Part shown: positions 62,205-64,000 of the stretch, one piece after another
Layout of the letters: every line of letters begins with the position of its first letter
Numbering within the stretch: position 1 is the first letter of the stretch
NCBI RefSeq assembly: GCF_013137895.1
Contig: NZ_CP053538.1
Span: forward strand, 3,503,001 to 3,567,000
DNA: 64,000 nucleotides
Source: Hymenobacter taeanensis
Lineage (GTDB): Bacteria; Bacteroidota; Bacteroidia; Cytophagales; Hymenobacteraceae
Reading direction: 5' to 3'
Program-made: the position numbers and the translations under genes
Notes under the pieces: model-generated
Told to the model about the DNA's origin: nothing
Databases searched by the model: none
Seen by the model: only the letters and a program-made list of their open reading frames with translations

Positions 62205-62831
62205 GTGAAAAAAATTCAGCTCGAAATTCTGGGCCTCTCGTCCAGCCAGTCGCAGTCTGGCTCATTCGCCCTTATTTTGGGCGAGAAGACCGGCAACCGG
62301 CGCTTGCCGATTATAATCGGCATGTTTGAGGCGCAGAGTATCGCCATTCAGATAGAGAAAATCAACCCGAACCGGCCGCTCACGCATGACCTGTTCAAGT
62401 CCTTTGCTGAGCAGGTGCACGTGGTAGTGCTGGAGGTTCTGATTTCCGACCTCAAAGAAGGCGTGTTCTACTCGAAGATTGTGTGCTCCGATGGGGCTAC
62501 AACGTTTGAGTTGGATTCGCGCCCTTCCGACGCCATTGCCATCGGCCTCCGCTTTGGGGTGCCCATCTTCACGGTGGAAAGCGTGCTTAGCGAAGCCGGT
62601 ATCATCCTGTCAGACCTCGACGAAAACGCCGATGAGGACACCGACGATGAGGATGATGACGATGACGACACGCCCGGCGGTGACCCCGCCACGCCTCAAG
62701 TGGAGCAGCGTGAGCCCAGTGGGCAGGTATCCTTGGATGAGCTGACCAAAATGCTGGCTCAGGCCCTTGAAAAGGAGGACTACGAAAAAGCCGCTAAAAT
62801 CCGCGACGAGCTAAACAAACGTAACGGGTAA
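62205..62831 (+). CDS. Bifunctional nuclease (DUF151) with C-terminal UVR motif
   Basis: 208 residues with GTG start at 62205 (MKKIQLEILGLSSSQSQSGSF). The BFN/DUF151 domain covers about 1-135: ILGEKTGNRRLPIIIGMFEAQSIAIQIEK, RPLTHDLFKSF, LEVLISDLKEGVFYSKI, SRPSDAIAIGLRFGVPIFT. A strongly acidic linker of Asp/Glu runs about 145-157, and the C-terminus has an UVR (UvrB/UvrC-type) motif (LAQALEKEDYEKAAKIRDELNK). Homologues have RNase/DNase activity; this domain pair is found widely in Bacteroidota. Confidence 0.92.
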   Translation: MKKIQLEILGLSSSQSQSGSFALILGEKTGNRRLPIIIGMFEAQSIAIQIEKINPNRPLTHDLFKSFAEQVHVVVLEVLISDLKEGVFYSKIVCSDGATTFELDSRPSDAIAIGLRFGVPIFTVESVLSEAGIILSDLDENADEDTDDEDDDDDDTPGGDPATPQVEQREPSGQVSLDELTKMLAQALEKEDYEKAAKIRDELNKRNG

Positions 62832-62837
62832 GGCACT

Positions 62838-62896
62838 TGGCCTAGCAAAAGAAACGGCTTCTCTGGTTCAGGGAAGCCGTTTCTTTTGCTAGGCCA
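62838..62896. terminator. Terminator with 24-bp perfect stem
   Basis: TGGCCTAGCAAAAGAAACGG... (62838-62861) pairs fully with 62873-62896; loop of 11. Follows the nuclease gene and precedes the DinB gene. Confidence 0.8.
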
Positions 62897-62963
62897 GTAT
62901 GGCGTAGACTATGCTGCCGGCTTGTTGTTACTTTGCTGCTTACTCACCCATTTCCCTCGTTTT

Positions 62964-63515
62964 ATGGAGACACCTGCTGCTCCCGACCTGCGCTTTCCTA
63001 TTGGCTACCCCGTTTTACCAGACGAGACGTTGGATAGGGAAGCTCGCACCGCCTACATTGCCCAGATAGCCCTGCTTCCAGACCAAGTACGAGCGGCGGT
63101 AACGGGCCTTACTCCGGTCCAACTGGACACGCCTTACCGGCCCGGCGGCTGGACGGTGCGCCAGGTTATTCATCACCTGCCCGATTCTCACATGAACAGC
63201 TACGTCCGCTTCAAGCTGGCGCTAACGGAAGAGGTACCCACTATAAGCCCCTATGAGGAGCAATTGTGGGCTGAGCTGCCCGATAGCCAGGCTACGCCCG
63301 TAGCCGTATCGCTGGCGCTGCTGGAGGCCCTTCACATTCGCTGGACCTTTCTGTTGCGTAACCTCACCGACTCGCAGTGGCAGCGCACATTTTACCACCC
63401 CGGCAGCAAGCGCACATTTACCCTCGACCAGGCGCTGGTGCTGTACGCCTGGCATGGCCGACACCATTTGGCGCATATCGGGAACCTGGTATACCGGGAG
63501 GGGTGGCGCCGTTGA
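62964..63515 (+). CDS. DinB/YfiT-type putative metal-dependent hydrolase
   Basis: 183 residues from ATG 62964 (METPAAPDLRFPIGYPVLPDE); upstream codons overlap the terminator. The four-helix DinB fold of the YfiT/BstA branch: YRPGGWTVRQVIHHLPDSHMNSYVRFKLALTE (His ligands near 66-71), HIRWTFLLRNLTDSQWQRTFYHP and WHGRHHLAHIGNL (His ligands). Related proteins use a Ni/Zn triad for thiol transfer, e.g. bacillithiol S-transferase; the thiol partner here is not known. Confidence 0.88.
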   Translation: METPAAPDLRFPIGYPVLPDETLDREARTAYIAQIALLPDQVRAAVTGLTPVQLDTPYRPGGWTVRQVIHHLPDSHMNSYVRFKLALTEEVPTISPYEEQLWAELPDSQATPVAVSLALLEALHIRWTFLLRNLTDSQWQRTFYHPGSKRTFTLDQALVLYAWHGRHHLAHIGNLVYREGWRR

Positions 63516-63599
63516 TCAAAGTAATTGCCTCAGTTTTAAAGCGGAAGACGTTGTTGAATTCAATACCTGCGCTCAGCAACTATTCTACTAATACTTACT

Positions 63600-63691
63600 C
63601 ATCTAGTAATACCTACTCAGCCCAAAGGCCAAGGCCGGTTCAGGTACCTGAACCGGCCTTGGCCTTTGGGCTGAGTAGGTATTACTAGATG
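63600..63691. repeat. Perfect 92-bp palindrome between convergent genes
   Basis: Bases 63600-63645 are exactly complementary to 63646-63691 with no spacer and no mismatch; the centre is CAGGTACCTG. It includes the stop codon and last codon of the ABC ATPase gene. A near direct repeat, TAATACTTACTC (63589-63600) and TAATACCTACTC (63607-63618), lies at its left edge. It can act as a terminator in both directions but lacks a typical T run. Confidence 0.95.
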
Positions 63692-64000
63692 TTGATGGCT
63701 TCGTCGGTGGTGGCGGCAGCTAGGCCACCCTGAATTTCGTCGTCTACTTTCTTGGCGGCCCGTACGAGGCTGCTGCTGAAGATAAATTCTTTGAGTTCTG
63801 GTACCTGGGCGTTTAGAATTTCGTCCTTGTTGCCATCCCAGAGCTTCTGGCCTTTGTAGAGGAAGATAATATGGTCACCGATTTCCACTACCGAGTTCAT
63901 ATCGTGGGTTACTACTACCGTTGTAATGCCGTACTCGTGTGTGATTTCGTGAATCAGCTCGTCAATCTTGATACTCGTGAGTGGGTCGAGGCCCGAGTTA
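63685..64000 (-). CDS. ABC transporter ATP-binding protein, MlaF-like (5' end beyond window)
   Basis: The C-terminal ~104 residues of an ATPase that continues past the right edge; the frame is open to 64000. Visible motifs are the D-loop (NSGLDPLTS) and the H-loop (TTVVVTHDMNSV), followed by GDHIIFLYKGQKLWDGNKDEIL, which is typical of the lipid-transport (Mla/YrbF) ATPase group. Walker A and B lie outside the window. Its last two codons and stop are inside the 92-bp palindrome. Confidence 0.85.
   Translation of the reverse strand, partial: NSGLDPLTSIKIDELIHEITHEYGITTVVVTHDMNSVVEIGDHIIFLYKGQKLWDGNKDEILNAQVPELKEFIFSSSLVRAAKKVDDEIQGGLAAATTDEAINI

Overview
The window reads as chromosome of a Bacteroidota bacterium, most likely Hymenobacter or a close relative (inference). 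Support: SusC/SusD outer-membrane pairs, C-terminal type IX secretion sorting domains, Cys lipoproteins with relaxed lipoboxes, promoters of the Bacteroidota form TTG/TTTG-N19-21-TAnnTTTG, an intergenic repeat starting GTCATCCTGAGC, and unusual density of the heptamer GGCCTAG/CTAGGCC. There is no rRNA, tRNA, CRISPR array or insertion sequence that I can see; the one clear structured RNA gene is RNase P RNA.

Layout. 1-9.1 kb: a secreted GH5-like glycosidase cut by the left edge, rnpB, a subtilase, an AT-rich lipoprotein gene, an M1 metallopeptidase, a DUF2027/Smr protein and a DUF2279 protein. 9.2-22.9 kb: a starch/alpha-glucan locus with a type IX secreted GH13 amylase, a GlcNAc-kinase-like protein, a CBM9-like secreted protein, SusE-SusD-SusC and a CE1-type esterase. 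23.0-31.4 kb: a complete tryptophan operon trpE-G-D-C-F-B-A plus a DAHP synthase, headed by an unannotated leader peptide with three consecutive Trp codons and a textbook attenuator. 31.7-32.8 kb: an aromatic amino acid hydroxylase with altered active-site residues behind a palindromic operator and a second attenuator-like leader. 32.8-38.7 kb: Mpo1-like protein, dienelactone hydrolase, AarF kinase, TetR regulator, photolyase and SDR, all on the minus strand. 38.8-39.8 kb: a RhuM-Fic gene broken by an 8-bp tandem duplication. 40-50.1 kb: pyruvate carboxylase, META lipoprotein, M28 and M1 peptidases, an outer-membrane protein and a DUF5996 protein. 50.2-59.7 kb: a heavy-metal RND efflux system (CzcA/CusA-like pump, TolC, two paralogous adaptors) with its own two-component system. 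59.8-64 kb: TPR protein, EtfBA, bifunctional nuclease, DinB protein, and the end of an ABC ATPase gene.

The strongest regulatory observations are: (1) the trp attenuator; (2) two promoters in the efflux locus, each carrying four copies of an ATTAGAA-type heptamer at an exact 11-bp period and at the same distance from a TAnnCTTG -7 element, which look like the operator of the neighbouring OmpR-type response regulator; (3) the hydroxylase leader; (4) a perfect 92-bp palindrome between the last two convergent genes. All coordinates and pairings were worked out by eye; nothing was searched against a database.
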